Origin: Peptococcaceae bacterium
Lineage (GTDB): Bacteria; Bacillota; Peptococcia; Peptococcales; Peptococcaceae
Direction: 5' to 3'
Assembly (NCBI GenBank): GCA_900756555.1
Contig: CAAEKP010000042.1
Location: 1-43,752, forward strand
DNA length: 43,752 bases
In this document: positions 1-7,817 of the stretch, piece by piece
Layout: each line of letters opens with the position of its first letter
How positions within the stretch are numbered: the stretch's first letter is position 1
Program-made: the position numbers and the translations under genes
The notes under the pieces: generated by a model
Seen by the model: the letters and a program-made list of their open reading frames with translations, nothing else
What the model was told of the DNA's origin: nothing
The model's database searches: none

Positions 1-208
1 CTGCCTGCAACATATTATGGTCGATATAAGCTACCGATAATTTTGTTTTTACCCGGTCAATGCCCATGGCTTCCAGTTCCAGATAAGCCATTGTTCCGGT
101 GGAATCCTGTGTTAAGGTCTGATCAATTTTTAAACCGATTTCTGTTCCCGGTTTCATTTCCCCGTCTGTGATATGACGGCTGATAATTTTTTCTGTTAAA
201 TTAGCCAC
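1..208 (-). CDS. Aconitate hydratase, N-terminal part (runs off the window)
   Basis: Minus-strand reading of the first 208 bases gives an aconitase N-terminus: it begins VANLTEKII and contains the family landmarks DQTLTQDSTGTMAYLELEA and SVAYIDHN, the segment preceding the active-site region in aconitase/homoaconitase-type proteins. About 69 residues are visible; the iron-sulfur ligands lie outside the window. The start is GTG at 208, and its first 8 bases overlap the stop of the upstream synthase gene, so translational coupling is likely. Citrate made by the upstream enzyme would be isomerised to isocitrate here, in an anaerobic route to 2-oxoglutarate and glutamate. Homoaconitase is a possible alternative, but the context favours citrate. 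Confidence 0.85.
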   Translation of the reverse strand, partial: MANLTEKIISRHITDGEMKPGTEIGLKIDQTLTQDSTGTMAYLELEAMGIDRVKTKLSVAYIDHNMLQA

Positions 209-1595
209 GTTCTCCACAACCCCCTGGAATAATAATATTTTTCAAATCTTCATCTTTGCCGGTACGGATACTTACAATAAATTTCCCTACCAGGAAATGC
301 ATTTCACAGTCACTGATGGCGGTGTTACGGCCACTGGCGTACTGTTCGTCAATCCATGCTTTAATTTTATGCACCAGCGGGTCTTTCTTGGTAATTTTTT
401 CATCGCCAAGGAAACCGTATTCCGCATTAATCCATGCCGCAATCCCGGCATTCCCGGAGAACTGGTTAATCGCAATCCGCACTGGACGGTTAAATACTTT
501 TAATGTATCTACAGAATTGTAGATATCTTCGTGCTTTAACAAACCATCGGCGTGAATCCCCGCTTTGGTTGCATTGAAGTCTTCCCCCACGAACGGTGTT
601 TTTGGCGGCACGCTGTAGCGGAATTCACGTTCAAAATAACGGGCAATCTCGGTCAGCGCATGGAAGTTCAGCGGATTTTTTGGCTGTTTGAGCTGAGTGT
701 ATTCTACCAGCATGGCTTCCATTGGAGTATTCCCGGTGCGCTCGCCAATGCCCAGCAGCGTACTGCTGATGCTGGACAGCCCGTGCAGCCAGGCCGCGGT
801 AGAGTTGGCCACCGCGTAGTAGTAGTCATTGTGTCCGTGCCATTCCAACTGGGTAGCATGTACACCCGTTTCTTCTTTTACATGATGCACCAGCGCCGGC
901 ACACTGCGGGGAATAGCCAGACGGCTGAACGGCTTGCCCACACCCAGCGTATCGCAAAGACGGAACTTGATATCAACGCCAGCAGATTTGCCCATCTCAT
1001 CCAGTGCCCTAATCAGCGGAATAACAAAGCCAAACACATCGGCACGGGTGATATCTTCCAGATGGCAGCGAGGCCGAATTCCTTTTTCCATAACATTAGC
1101 CGCCGCTTCTAAGTACATATCAAATACTTCCCGGCGGGTTTTATTCAGTTTGCCAAAAATATGATAGTCGGAGCAGGACATCAGCATACCTGTTTCCTTA
1201 ATACCCATACTGGCTGCCAGCGCAATATCATTCGGCACCGGGCGAATCCATGTGGTAACTTCCGGGAACTCGTAGTTTAAAGCCTGACACCGCTCAATGG
1301 CTTCACGGTCACGGTCAGTGTAGATAAAAAATTCACTCTGGCGGATAATGCCATTGCCGTTGTCCATCAGATGCATATAGGTAAAAATATCCTCAATCTG
1401 TTTTGGGGTAAATGATTCCATCGACTGCTGCCCGTCACGGAAGGTGGTATCTGTCACCCAGATGTCATCTGGAATGTCATAGGGATAGGTTCCTTCTATA
1501 AACGCATTCTTGGGAAAATCGTCATATGGAAACGCTTCCTTATAAAATATTGGTTCTTCTACTTCTATTGCACCTTTTGCAGTAAATAAATCCAT
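201..1595 (-). CDS. Re-citrate synthase-type (homocitrate/isopropylmalate synthase family) enzyme
   Basis: A 464-aa member of the DRE-TIM (LeuA/NifV) family. The metal and substrate motif DTTFRDGQQS is at residues 49-58, HGHND at 253-257 and GERTGNTPMEA near 284-294. This family condenses acetyl-CoA with a 2-oxo acid. Because the next gene is aconitase rather than leuC/leuD, the best guess is the Re-face citrate synthase of anaerobes (oxaloacetate as acceptor), of the type described in Clostridium kluyveri; homocitrate or isopropylmalate synthase cannot be excluded by eye. The start ATG at 1595 is chosen because AGGAGG lies 7 bases upstream. An in-frame extension to 1730 would place translation inside the promoter and has no ribosome site. 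Confidence 0.8.
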   Translation of the reverse strand: MDLFTAKGAIEVEEPIFYKEAFPYDDFPKNAFIEGTYPYDIPDDIWVTDTTFRDGQQSMESFTPKQIEDIFTYMHLMDNGNGIIRQSEFFIYTDRDREAIERCQALNYEFPEVTTWIRPVPNDIALAASMGIKETGMLMSCSDYHIFGKLNKTRREVFDMYLEAAANVMEKGIRPRCHLEDITRADVFGFVIPLIRALDEMGKSAGVDIKFRLCDTLGVGKPFSRLAIPRSVPALVHHVKEETGVHATQLEWHGHNDYYYAVANSTAAWLHGLSSISSTLLGIGERTGNTPMEAMLVEYTQLKQPKNPLNFHALTEIARYFEREFRYSVPPKTPFVGEDFNATKAGIHADGLLKHEDIYNSVDTLKVFNRPVRIAINQFSGNAGIAAWINAEYGFLGDEKITKKDPLVHKIKAWIDEQYASGRNTAISDCEMHFLVGKFIVSIRTGKDEDLKNIIIPGGCGERG

Positions 1596-1622
1596 ACGAG
1601 TTCCTCCTATTTCAATATAAAA

Positions 1623-1666
1623 GCGTCGAAAAACAGCTTTGTACATCATGCCACATTTTCCGACGC
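1623..1666 (-). promoter_or_regulatory. Inverted repeat in the leader of the citrate synthase operon
   Basis: GCGTCG with an adjacent A run (1623-1632) pairs with a T run and CGACGC (1656-1666), leaving a loop of about 24 nt. It sits between the predicted transcription start and the ribosome site, so it would form a stem in the mRNA leader. Function unknown; no T-tract follows, so it is not a simple terminator. Confidence 0.4.
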
Positions 1667-1701
1667 CATTGTCAGTAAAGTCATTTTCACTCATTGTATT
1701 T

Positions 1702-1730
1702 ATTATACGTTTTAAACAACTGTTACACAA
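1702..1730 (-). promoter_or_regulatory. Sigma-A promoter for the citrate synthase-aconitase operon
   Basis: On the minus strand, -35 TTGTGT (1725-1730) and -10 TATAAT (1702-1707) are separated by exactly 17 bases. The predicted transcript has a leader of about 100 nt before the ATG at 1595. Confidence 0.65.
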
Positions 1731-1975
1731 TAGATTTTTTCATATATACTGTATACAAAATGCCGATTTAAACGCATACAGCTTATTTTTACCTGTTTTT
1801 CTCTTTGTCCGTTTTTGAACAAATTTCACAAATCCCTTCACTGCGCCATTGTTATGCTAAAGTGAGATGATAATGTGCCACAGCATAAATTCATGGTTTA
1901 CTGTCCATCTCAGCCGCACATCTCACTCTAAAGCCGCTTCCAAAGCATATCTTTGCTAAACAGCAAACTGCATTT
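1731..1975. other. Intergenic stretch with a 9-bp inverted repeat
   Basis: No gene is seen between the promoter at 1702-1730 and the stop of the TraB-family gene at 1976. It contains perfect 9-base arms AGTGAGATG (1861-1869) and CATCTCACT (1919-1927) around a loop of about 49 nt. A short stem TTTGCT/AGCAAA lies just 3' of the TraB-family gene without a convincing T-tract. Confidence 0.4.
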
Positions 1976-3142
1976 TTAGAATACGTTCTTGATAATATCC
2001 ATTCCGGCAATGATGGTGCCAATAGAGCTGCCAATATTGGCCATAATAACAATCAGCAGCGTGCGCAGAAAACGATTATGAAATACACCTTTGATACTGA
2101 AAATATCATTGGAAATATTGTTGACGTCCTCCACCTTCGGCTTGCGCACATGGGCTTCCATCAGACCGGCAAACCAGCCGCAGGCCAGCATCGGATTCAG
2201 CGATGAAATTGGTGCTACCAGAAAAGCCGTTAAAATGCTGAGCGGATGGCCCAACATGAGCGCAGTAAACAGCGCAGCCAGAGAACCGTTCCATAGAATC
2301 CAGCTAAACACCTGCTGCATCCCTGTCTGAAATCCCTGCACAAAGCCGTAGCCAATCAGTGCCACAATGGCAACAGGAATGACCCAGCCAATAATTTTAG
2401 CAGCCTTGCCCGCAGGCGGCACCGTGGTAATCTCCTGCATATTCTGCTCTTTGAAGATTTCCTCCGTCACACCGGCTACATGGGCACCGCCCAGCACCGC
2501 CACTATCTTTTTGCCCGGTGCATTCTTAATTTTGTTAGCCAGATGCTGATCCCGCTCGCACAGCAGAATATCGCCAATCTTTGGAAATTCCTCTTTCATG
2601 TTCGCCATAGCTGCTTCCAGCATATCCTGTTGCAGCAGCTTGCCTATCTCTTCATCGTTAATCTCGTTTTCTTCCTCATCGTCCAGCGCGAAAAACAGAT
2701 TCAGCAGCAAATCAAATTTTTCTTTCAGCGTCATCTTGCGCCAGATGCGCATAAAAGTAGTTTGGATACTGCGATCCGCCAGCACCAGTTCGGCGCCAGT
2801 TTCTTCCGCTGAACGGATACCCTGAATCATTTCCTGCCCCACATTGGTGTCCAGCTGTTTCGCCAGACGTTTCTGATAAGAGCCCAGTACCAGATTTGCC
2901 AGCATAAAGCCTACTTTTTTGTCTTTGATCACCTGCACCAAATCCGTATCGTCCCAGGCCTTTGGATTTTTAATATTGTTATAGCGGTCCTGATCCAGCT
3001 CCACGCAAATACTGTCCGGCTGCTCCCGGTCAATCACTTCTTTTACCAGCTCCGCGCTCCGTTTGGATACATGTGCCGTAGCAATCAGGATAATCTCCTT
3101 GCCCTGATACTGCACCCGCGTGATATGTTCTTCCTCTGTCAT
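1976..3142 (-). CDS. TraB/PrgY-family membrane protein
   Basis: A 388-aa protein. The N-terminal two-thirds is a soluble TraB-family domain: IATAHVSKRS near residue 21, VCVELDQDRY near 46, and ILLCERDQHLANKI followed by VAVLGGAHVAGV near 190-226. The C-terminal third holds several hydrophobic segments (IIGWVIPVAIVALIGYG onward). TraB/PrgY proteins are known from pheromone shutdown in enterococcal plasmids and are distantly related to TIKI/GumN-type metalloproteases; the chromosomal homologues have no settled function. The start ATG is supported by AAGGAG upstream. Single gene, probably its own transcript. Confidence 0.8.
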   Translation of the reverse strand: MTEEEHITRVQYQGKEIILIATAHVSKRSAELVKEVIDREQPDSICVELDQDRYNNIKNPKAWDDTDLVQVIKDKKVGFMLANLVLGSYQKRLAKQLDTNVGQEMIQGIRSAEETGAELVLADRSIQTTFMRIWRKMTLKEKFDLLLNLFFALDDEEENEINDEEIGKLLQQDMLEAAMANMKEEFPKIGDILLCERDQHLANKIKNAPGKKIVAVLGGAHVAGVTEEIFKEQNMQEITTVPPAGKAAKIIGWVIPVAIVALIGYGFVQGFQTGMQQVFSWILWNGSLAALFTALMLGHPLSILTAFLVAPISSLNPMLACGWFAGLMEAHVRKPKVEDVNNISNDIFSIKGVFHNRFLRTLLIVIMANIGSSIGTIIAGMDIIKNVF

Positions 3143-3292
3143 TGCTTACTCCTTCTCACAATCGAAATTTAGTCTTCGATTTATTATAGCCGCTTCCCGG
3201 CTCCCTTGCAACTCGTTATTAATTACGCCATTCACAGGAAAGATTCCTTTTTGACTACTAAAATAATGAATCGAAAATCATCTTAGCAAACC

Positions 3293-3338
3293 AAAAAAGC
3301 TGCCAGCTTCATCGTTATACAATGAAACTGACAGCTTT
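3293..3338 (-). terminator. Rho-independent terminator after secG
   Basis: A long stem (AAAGCTG...CAGCTTT arms extended by TTCAT/ATGAA) followed on the minus strand by a run of six T. It ends the secG/eno transcript. Confidence 0.8.
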
Positions 3339-3350
3339 TCAGTACTATTC

Positions 3351-3575
3351 TTATTTTGCCAGCATAGCTAACACAAATGTCAGCACCATAAAGGCAACTG
3401 CAAATACTTTAGACCATGTTGCAAATTTGTCATCCATTCCTTTTTTACCGAAAAAGGTTTCTGCACCGCCGGTGATTGCGCCAGATAAGCCAGCACTTTT
3501 ACCAGACTGCAATAAAACGGTAGCAATTAAACCAATGCATGCAATAACCTGCAGAATTGTTAACAGAATTGTCAC
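3351..3575 (-). CDS. secG: Preprotein translocase subunit SecG
   Basis: A 74-aa protein, typical SecG length, with two hydrophobic helices (about residues 2-22 and 54-72) separated by the conserved cytoplasmic segment LLQSGKSAGLSGAITGGAETFFGKKG. SecG joins SecYE in the membrane channel and helps SecA-driven export. The start is GTG at 3575, preceded by AGGAGG. It lies 132 bases downstream of eno with a strong terminator after it; the eno-secG order is common in Firmicutes. Confidence 0.95.
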   Translation of the reverse strand: MTILLTILQVIACIGLIATVLLQSGKSAGLSGAITGGAETFFGKKGMDDKFATWSKVFAVAFMVLTFVLAMLAK

Positions 3576-3707
3576 TGTAATTCCTCCTTCACCTATTTCT
3601 ACTCAATGCACCTATTTTAGCAGATGAGCAGATAAATTGCAATGAAAAAATTTCAGCACGCAGAATTATTTTATAAAAAATTCAACACTGACAATCAGCT
3701 GCAAATC

Positions 3708-4997
3708 TTATTTTTTCAGGTTATAAAAGCTTTTGATGCCGTTATACACAGCTACTTCATCCAGTTCTTCCTCAATGCGCAGTAACTGATTGTATTTTGC
3801 CACACGGTCACTTCTGGATGGAGCGCCAGTTTTAATCTGACCAGCGTTAGTGGCTACAGCAATATCCGCAATAGTAGCATCTTCGGTTTCGCCGGAACGA
3901 TGAGAGATAACTGCTGTGTAACCAGCCTGTTTTGCCATTTCTACTGCTTCCAGAGTTTCAGTTAAGGTACCAATCTGGTTTACTTTTACAAGAATTGCAT
4001 TGGCAGTTTCCTGTTCAATCCCTTTAGACAAACGACGGGTGTTGGTTACAAACAGGTCGTCACCAACCAGCTGTACTTTTTTGCCCAGACGTTCGGTCAT
4101 CATTTTCCAGCCTTCCCAGTCTTCTTCAGCCAGACCATCTTCGATAGAGATTACTGGATATTTTGCGCATAAATCTTCATAAAAATCTACCATTTCAGCA
4201 GCAGTTTTCTTCACACCTTCGCCAGCCAGGTCATAAACGCCATCGTGATACAACTCAGTGGAAGCAACATCCAGCGCCAGGAATACATCTTTGCCAGGTT
4301 CATAGCCAGCAGCTTTGATTGCTTCTACGATGACAGCCAGCGCTTCTTCATTGGAGCCCAGGTTTGGTGCAAAACCGCCTTCATCACCAACAGCGGTGTT
4401 ATAGCCTTTGCCTTTTAATACTTTTTTCAGGCTGTGGAATACTTCAGTACCCATACGCAGCGCTTCGCTGAAGGTTGGAGCGCCCAGAGGCATTACCATA
4501 AATTCCTGAATATCTACGTTGTTGTCTGCGTGTTTCCCACCATTCAGAATGTTCATCATTGGAGATGGCAGAACTTTTGCATTGGCACCGCCGATGTAGC
4601 GATACAGTGGCAGACCAGCAGATTCAGCAGCAGCTTTTGCTACAGCCAGAGATACGCCTAAAATTGCATTCGCACCCAGTTTACCTTTATTATCTGTGCC
4701 GTCCAGTTCGATTAAGAATTTATCAATACCACTCTGGTCAGCCGCGTCAAAACTGCCAATCAGACCTGGCGCAATCAGAGTATTTACGTTATCTACAGCG
4801 GTCAGTGTGCCTTTTCCCAGATAACGACCTTTGTCACCATCACGCAGTTCAACTGCTTCAAACGCACCTGTGGATGCGCCAGATGGCACAGCAGCGCGAC
4901 CAAACGCACCGTCTTCCAGATAAACGTCAACTTCTACAGTTGGATTGCCACGGGAATCTAACACTTCTCTTGCATATACATCAGTAATCATACTCAT
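3708..4997 (-). CDS. eno: Enolase
   Basis: A 429-aa enolase that converts 2-phosphoglycerate to phosphoenolpyruvate in the cytoplasm. The hallmarks are visible: AREVLDSRGNPTVEVDV at the N-terminus, SGASTGAFEAVELRDGD, NGGKHADNNVDIQEFMV, the metal-binding VISIEDGLAEEDWEGW, LVGDDLFVTN, and AVISHRSGETED near the C-terminus. The ATG at 4997 follows GAGGAGG. It is last in the glycolysis cluster but separated from gpmI by about 460 bases that contain the dispersed repeat and a long hairpin, so it may also have its own promoter. Confidence 0.97.
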   Translation of the reverse strand: MSMITDVYAREVLDSRGNPTVEVDVYLEDGAFGRAAVPSGASTGAFEAVELRDGDKGRYLGKGTLTAVDNVNTLIAPGLIGSFDAADQSGIDKFLIELDGTDNKGKLGANAILGVSLAVAKAAAESAGLPLYRYIGGANAKVLPSPMMNILNGGKHADNNVDIQEFMVMPLGAPTFSEALRMGTEVFHSLKKVLKGKGYNTAVGDEGGFAPNLGSNEEALAVIVEAIKAAGYEPGKDVFLALDVASTELYHDGVYDLAGEGVKKTAAEMVDFYEDLCAKYPVISIEDGLAEEDWEGWKMMTERLGKKVQLVGDDLFVTNTRRLSKGIEQETANAILVKVNQIGTLTETLEAVEMAKQAGYTAVISHRSGETEDATIADIAVATNAGQIKTGAPSRSDRVAKYNQLLRIEEELDEVAVYNGIKSFYNLKK

Positions 4998-5066
4998 TGG
5001 GGTTTCCTCCTCTTTTATAAAAAAGATTTCAAAATATTTATTGTCTCACTTTTAAAAAGTGGGAAA

Positions 5067-5245
5067 TTGCCTACGGCATGTTCCATTGGTCTCCCTTCGG
5101 GAACCTACTTTGGCAAGGCCCAAAGTAGGCAAAGGCCGAGCGGGGGGTTGCGATTCCCCCCGTACCCCCACAAACGCTCAACCGCATATCTGGATAGATA
5201 ACAAAAATGGCAAGGTAACTACCTTCGTTTTAATCAGTTGAAAAC
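5067..5245 (+). repeat. Dispersed structured repeat, copy A
   Basis: Starts TTGCCTACGGCATGTT and continues with TACTTTGG/CCAAAGTA (a perfect 8-bp hairpin), AAAGGCCGAGC, a G-run paired with CCCCCC across an 8-nt loop, then AAACGCTCAACCGCATATC, GATAGATAA and AATCAGTTGAAAA. The same blocks occur at 28553-28694 and 42054-42273, and the first block at 13604-13676. Copy A has an extra segment between TGTT and CCTACTTTGG that contains a TCCC-TTC-GGGA hairpin. It lies between gpmI and eno, opposite to their direction. Its ORF-like content (ARPKVGKGRAGG...) reflects the conserved DNA, not a gene. Confidence 0.8.
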
Positions 5246-5355
5246 ATTTAATGAGAGAGGAATTTTATCGTTACTAGAAATTCTATAAAACATACTTCAT
5301 AAAATGCAGCAGATGCATATATTCTCTAAGTTCGTGCCACACAAGGACGCAGGAA

Positions 5356-5455
5356 AATTTTCGCAGAACAAGGCGGCTTTTAAAACGGCGAAGTGAGGCT
5401 ATACAAAAGGTATGCGAACAAGCCGTTTTAAAAACAACGCAGTTATGCGGAAATT
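5356..5455. repeat. Long imperfect inverted repeat beside copy A, abutting the gpmI stop
   Basis: Arms of about 34 nt: the inner 12 bases (TTTTAAAACGGC against GCCGTTTTAAAA) pair perfectly and the outer part imperfectly (AATTTTCGCA against TGCGGAAATT), with a small ATAC/GTAT stem at the tip. It starts right after gpmI and could fold in the gpmI-eno mRNA or as a DNA cruciform. No T-tract follows, so it is not a standard terminator. The remaining sequence between the repeat and this hairpin (5246-5355) shows no gene. Confidence 0.65.
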
Positions 5456-6990
5456 TAACAAGTCCGAATAAGACAAGTGCCAGTCATGTCCGCTGGTTGC
5501 TCCACTCCCAACAACGCCAGCACGGTTGGTGCCACATCCTGTAGGGAGCCGTCAGCTACCTGACATGGTTGTGGTGTCATGGCGATGAACGGCACCTGAT
5601 TGGCGGTATGCGCGGTGTGTGGTGCGCCTGTTTCCGGGTTTATCATCTGTTCCGCGTTGCCGTGGTCAGCCGTAATCAACAGCACGCCGCCTGCTTTCTG
5701 CACGGCTGCTGCCACTTCACCCACGCACTGGTCTACCGTTTCCACTGCCTTGCGAGCAGCTTCCTGAATCCCGGTATGCCCAACCATATCCGTATTGGCA
5801 AAGTTGACCAGAATAAACGGATAGTCTCCGCTTTCAATGGCCTGAATCAAATTATCTTTCACAGCGATAGCGCTCATCTCCGGCTGCAAATCATAGGTTG
5901 CAACCTTTGGCGATGGCACCAGCAGCCGGTCTTCCAATGGGTTTGGTTCTTCCACACCGCCATTGAAGAAGAATGTCACATGGGCATATTTTTCGGTTTC
6001 CGCCACACGGAACTGCTTAACCTGATGAGCAGCTAATACCTGACCCAGCGTATTCTGCAAATCCTGAGGCGGAAAAGCTACTGCCATATCCAGGCCTTCT
6101 TCATACTGGGTCATAGCCACAAAATGCACGCCCAGATAATCGCGGGCAAAGCCATCAAACTCTTTGTTTACAAAAGCTTTGGTGATTTCTCTGGCACGGT
6201 CACCGCGGAAGTTAAAGAACAACACTCCGTCACCATTGCCAACCACAGCCACTGGCTCGCCTGCTGTTTCAATAACAGTCGGCAGCACAAATTCATCGGT
6301 TTCGCCTTTGTCATAAGATTGCTGCACTGCTGCCACTGCGCTGGCTGCTGTTTCGCCCACACCTGCGGTCATAGCGCGATAAGCTTTTTCCACACGCTCC
6401 CAGCGATTGTCGCGATCCATGGCATAATAACGACCAGACACCGTAGCAATTTTGCCCACACCCAGCTCCTGCAGTTTATCTTCCAATTCCTGCACAAAAC
6501 CCAGGCCGGTAGATGGACCAACATCACGGCCGTCCAGAAAACAATGCACATACACCTGCTGTAAACCTTTGGCTGCTGCCATTTCCAGCAGACCATATAA
6601 ATGACTGCTGTGACTGTGCACGCCGCCCGGCGATACCAGCCCCATCAGATGCAGCGGTTTATTCTGCCGCAAACAGTAGTCCATCACATTCTGAAATGCC
6701 GCATTCTCCTGCAATGTTTTTTCCCGCACAGCTTTATTAATGCGAGTCAATTCCTGATAAACCACCCTGCCAGCGCCTAAATTTAAGTGACCTACCTCCG
6801 AATTGCCCTGCTGACCTTCCGGCAAACCGACATATTCGCCGGAGCTGTACAATTTGCTGTGACCACAGCTGGCCAGCAGTTTGTCCATATTTTTTGTATT
6901 ACTCTGGGCAATGGCATTGCCCTCTGTTTGTTCACTGATGCCCCAGCCATCCAGAATCATCAGCACAACGGGCAGTTGTTGTTCGCTCAC
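5455..6990 (-). CDS. gpmI: 2,3-bisphosphoglycerate-independent phosphoglycerate mutase
   Basis: A 511-aa iPGM, the usual length, interconverting 3- and 2-phosphoglycerate with Mn2+. Family marks: VVLMILDGWGI at the N-terminus, GNSEVGHLNLGAGRVVYQELTRI carrying the phosphoserine Ser-Glu-Val-Gly-His, HCFLDGRDVGPSTG, GRYYAMDRDNRWERV, FFNFRGDRARE, NFANTDMVGHTG and TADHGNAEQM. The start is GTG at 6990 with AGGAGG 7 bases upstream. It lies 45 bases downstream of tpiA in the pgk-tpiA-gpmI-eno cluster. Confidence 0.97.
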   Translation of the reverse strand: MSEQQLPVVLMILDGWGISEQTEGNAIAQSNTKNMDKLLASCGHSKLYSSGEYVGLPEGQQGNSEVGHLNLGAGRVVYQELTRINKAVREKTLQENAAFQNVMDYCLRQNKPLHLMGLVSPGGVHSHSSHLYGLLEMAAAKGLQQVYVHCFLDGRDVGPSTGLGFVQELEDKLQELGVGKIATVSGRYYAMDRDNRWERVEKAYRAMTAGVGETAASAVAAVQQSYDKGETDEFVLPTVIETAGEPVAVVGNGDGVLFFNFRGDRAREITKAFVNKEFDGFARDYLGVHFVAMTQYEEGLDMAVAFPPQDLQNTLGQVLAAHQVKQFRVAETEKYAHVTFFFNGGVEEPNPLEDRLLVPSPKVATYDLQPEMSAIAVKDNLIQAIESGDYPFILVNFANTDMVGHTGIQEAARKAVETVDQCVGEVAAAVQKAGGVLLITADHGNAEQMINPETGAPHTAHTANQVPFIAMTPQPCQVADGSLQDVAPTVLALLGVEQPADMTGTCLIRTC

Positions 6991-7035
6991 AACAATACCT
7001 CCTATAAAATTACATCAGAATTACATTCAAACTAA

Positions 7036-7797
7036 TTAAATCATTTCATCATAATGAATTAACTGACTAAAGCTGTCTGCTTTCAGACTGGCGCCGCCTA
7101 CTAAAGCACCATCAATATCAGGCTGCTCCATCAGTTCCCGGATATTCTCCGGCTTCACGCTGCCGCCGTACTGAAAACGCACGCAATCGGCCACATCCTG
7201 ACCATATTTGCCAGCCACAGCCTGACGCAGCGCACCAATCACTTCTTCTGCATCATCGGCGGTTGCTGTCTTGCCTGTGCCAATGGCCCAGATTGGCTCA
7301 TAGGCCACAATCAACGTCTTAAGCTGTTCCTCGCTCAGTCCTGCAATGGCAGACAGCATCTGTCCGCTGCAAACCTCCACGGTCAGATGAAGATTGCGCT
7401 GCTCCAGATGCTCGCCCACGCAAAGAATCGGCTGAATGCCTGCCGCATAGGCAGCCTGCACCTTCTGTTGAATCAGTGAGCCATCCTCGCCAAAAATTTC
7501 CCGGCGTTCCGAGTGACCTACAATCACATACTGCACACCCAGTTCCTGCAACATTGGCAGGCTCACTTCACCCGTAAAGGCGCCCTCCGGCACGGGATAA
7601 AAGTTCTGTGCCCCAAAGCCTACTTCGCTGTCTGCCAGTTGGTCAGCTAGCACATCCAGCTGCGTAAATGGCGCACAAATCACGGCATCCACCTGCTGCT
7701 GGTTCTGCACCAGCGGCAGCAATGCCTGACAGAAGGCTGCTGCTTCTGCCCTTGTTTTGTACATTTTCCAGTTCGCTATAATAATGGGTTTCCGCAA
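7036..7797 (-). CDS. tpiA: Triosephosphate isomerase
   Basis: About 253 aa. It interconverts dihydroxyacetone phosphate and glyceraldehyde 3-phosphate. Visible motifs are ANWKMYK (catalytic Lys), VGHSERREIF (catalytic His) and VAYEPIWAIGTGKTA (catalytic Glu), then QYGGSVKPEN and GALVGGASL. The start is a choice: ATG at 7803 has the G-rich ribosome site almost touching it, whereas TTG at 7797 has GGGGG at a normal distance and gives the canonical M-RKPII N-terminus, so I use TTG. It lies about 20 bases after pgk. Confidence 0.95.
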   Translation of the reverse strand: MRKPIIIANWKMYKTRAEAAAFCQALLPLVQNQQQVDAVICAPFTQLDVLADQLADSEVGFGAQNFYPVPEGAFTGEVSLPMLQELGVQYVIVGHSERREIFGEDGSLIQQKVQAAYAAGIQPILCVGEHLEQRNLHLTVEVCSGQMLSAIAGLSEEQLKTLIVAYEPIWAIGTGKTATADDAEEVIGALRQAVAGKYGQDVADCVRFQYGGSVKPENIRELMEQPDIDGALVGGASLKADSFSQLIHYDEMI

Positions 7798-7817
7798 AGC
7801 CATACCCCCATTCTGTT

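Noticed and set aside
5059..5241. 60-aa frame containing ARPKVGKGRAGG, also seen at 28.5 kb
   Set aside because: The shared peptide comes from the conserved non-coding repeat, and neither frame has a ribosome site; better explained as repeat DNA.
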